Shown here piece by piece: positions 63,651 through 64,000 of a stretch of 64,000 nt of DNA. The notes beneath the pieces were generated by a model. The model saw nothing but the letters and a program-made list of their open reading frames with translations, had not been told where the DNA came from and did not search any database. Every line of letters starts with the position of its first letter. Positions within the stretch are counted from its first letter, which is position 1. The translations under genes were made by a program, and so were the position numbers. Source of the DNA: Paraburkholderia aromaticivorans (GTDB lineage: Bacteria; Pseudomonadota; Gammaproteobacteria; Burkholderiales; Burkholderiaceae); assembly GCF_012689525.1 (NCBI RefSeq), contig NZ_CP051515.1:310001-374000 (forward strand). Direction: 5' to 3'.

Positions 63651-64000
63651 TTGACCTCTGCGCTCGCCCCGGCCGCTGACCCGCTCGAATCAGCGGTCTC
63701 CAAGGTCAAGCGGCACGTGCTGCCGCTGTTTCTGATCATGTTCATCGCGAACTACATCGACCGCGTGAACATCGGCTTCGTCAATTCTCACATGCAGACG
63801 GACCTCGGCATCGGCGCCGCGGCATACGGCCTCGGGAGCGGTTTGTTCTTTATCGGCTACGCGCTGTTCGAGGTGCCGTCGAATGTGCTGATGCAGAAGT
63901 ACGGCGCGCGCGCGTGGCTGACCCGCATCATGGGCACGTGGGGGCTGGTCGCGGCGGCGATGGCGTTCGTCTGGAACGACACTTCGTTCTATGTGTTGCG
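63651..64000 (+). CDS. MFS importer (ACS-like), N-terminal part, cut by window end
   Basis: A partial carrier open to the end of the window. The best start is TTG 63651 with GGAG six bases upstream; no ATG is nearby in frame until the first helix. The visible 116 residues show VLPLFLIMFIANYIDRVNIG, GLGSGLFFIGYALFEVPSNV and MQKYGARAWLTRIMGTWGL, the same ACS-family pattern as the carrier at 43 kb. It is divergent from the FadR-type regulator, suggesting uptake of a sugar acid or aromatic acid. Confidence 0.85.
   Translation, partial: MTSALAPAADPLESAVSKVKRHVLPLFLIMFIANYIDRVNIGFVNSHMQTDLGIGAAAYGLGSGLFFIGYALFEVPSNVLMQKYGARAWLTRIMGTWGLVAAAMAFVWNDTSFYVL

Overview
The window is high-GC proteobacterial DNA that reads as a Paraburkholderia/Burkholderia chromosome. 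The main evidence is a complete ornibactin/malleobactin-type hydroxamate siderophore locus with its ECF sigma factor, a DUF2844-DUF3443 lipoprotein pair typical of this family, and a high density of LysR/MFS pairs. No rRNA, tRNA, CRISPR array, insertion sequence or prophage was seen.

Layout. Positions 1-3.5 kb form a worn edge: a frameshifted SymE-like gene, a methyltransferase-family membrane gene with an in-frame TGA, a frameshifted glycine-repeat gene, an intact Fe-alcohol dehydrogenase/monooxygenase pair, and the tail of a decayed gene. Positions 3.7-33.2 kb hold the siderophore locus. A Fur-type site precedes orbS; orbH-orbG-orbC-orbD-orbF-orbB (modifying enzyme and uptake) run forward; a DGPF/YciI gene and the exporter orbE run backward; then the NRPS genes orbI and orbJ, pvdA, the receptor orbA and pvdF run forward. 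Three promoters with exactly TAAA-N17-CGTC sit in front of orbH, orbE and orbI, so one sigma factor can switch on the whole locus. The adenylation pockets read Orn-type, Asp, Ser, Orn-type. With an epimerase in module 2 and a TauD-type hydroxylase this predicts hydroxyOrn / D-beta-hydroxyAsp / Ser / formyl-hydroxyOrn. No OrbK/OrbL acyltransferase is present, which points to the malleobactin rather than the ornibactin branch.

Positions 33.2-41.2 kb carry a DHA2 exporter with a divergent LysR, a second TonB receptor with a Fur-type site, monomeric isocitrate dehydrogenase and a small hypothetical. Positions 41.5-48.5 kb look like a catabolic block under an IclR regulator: acyl-CoA dehydrogenase, a frameshifted acyl-CoA synthetase, an anion:cation-type MFS importer and an alpha/beta hydrolase. 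Positions 48.6-50.6 kb hold an orphan perfect inverted repeat and the DUF3443/DUF2844 pair; DUF3443 shows pepsin-like motifs. Positions 50.8-54.8 kb hold a LysR, a CitMHS transporter and a split AtuA-type enzyme. Positions 54.8-64 kb contain another LysR/MFS pair sharing the same dyad as the 35 kb pair, an Old Yellow Enzyme reductase, a co-directional SDR / Gfo-Idh-MocA / TetR / LysR chain, a FadR-type GntR regulator and the start of an MFS importer cut by the window end.

Four otherwise recognisable genes each carry a single-nucleotide-scale lesion, so either real decay or sequence error must be considered for them.
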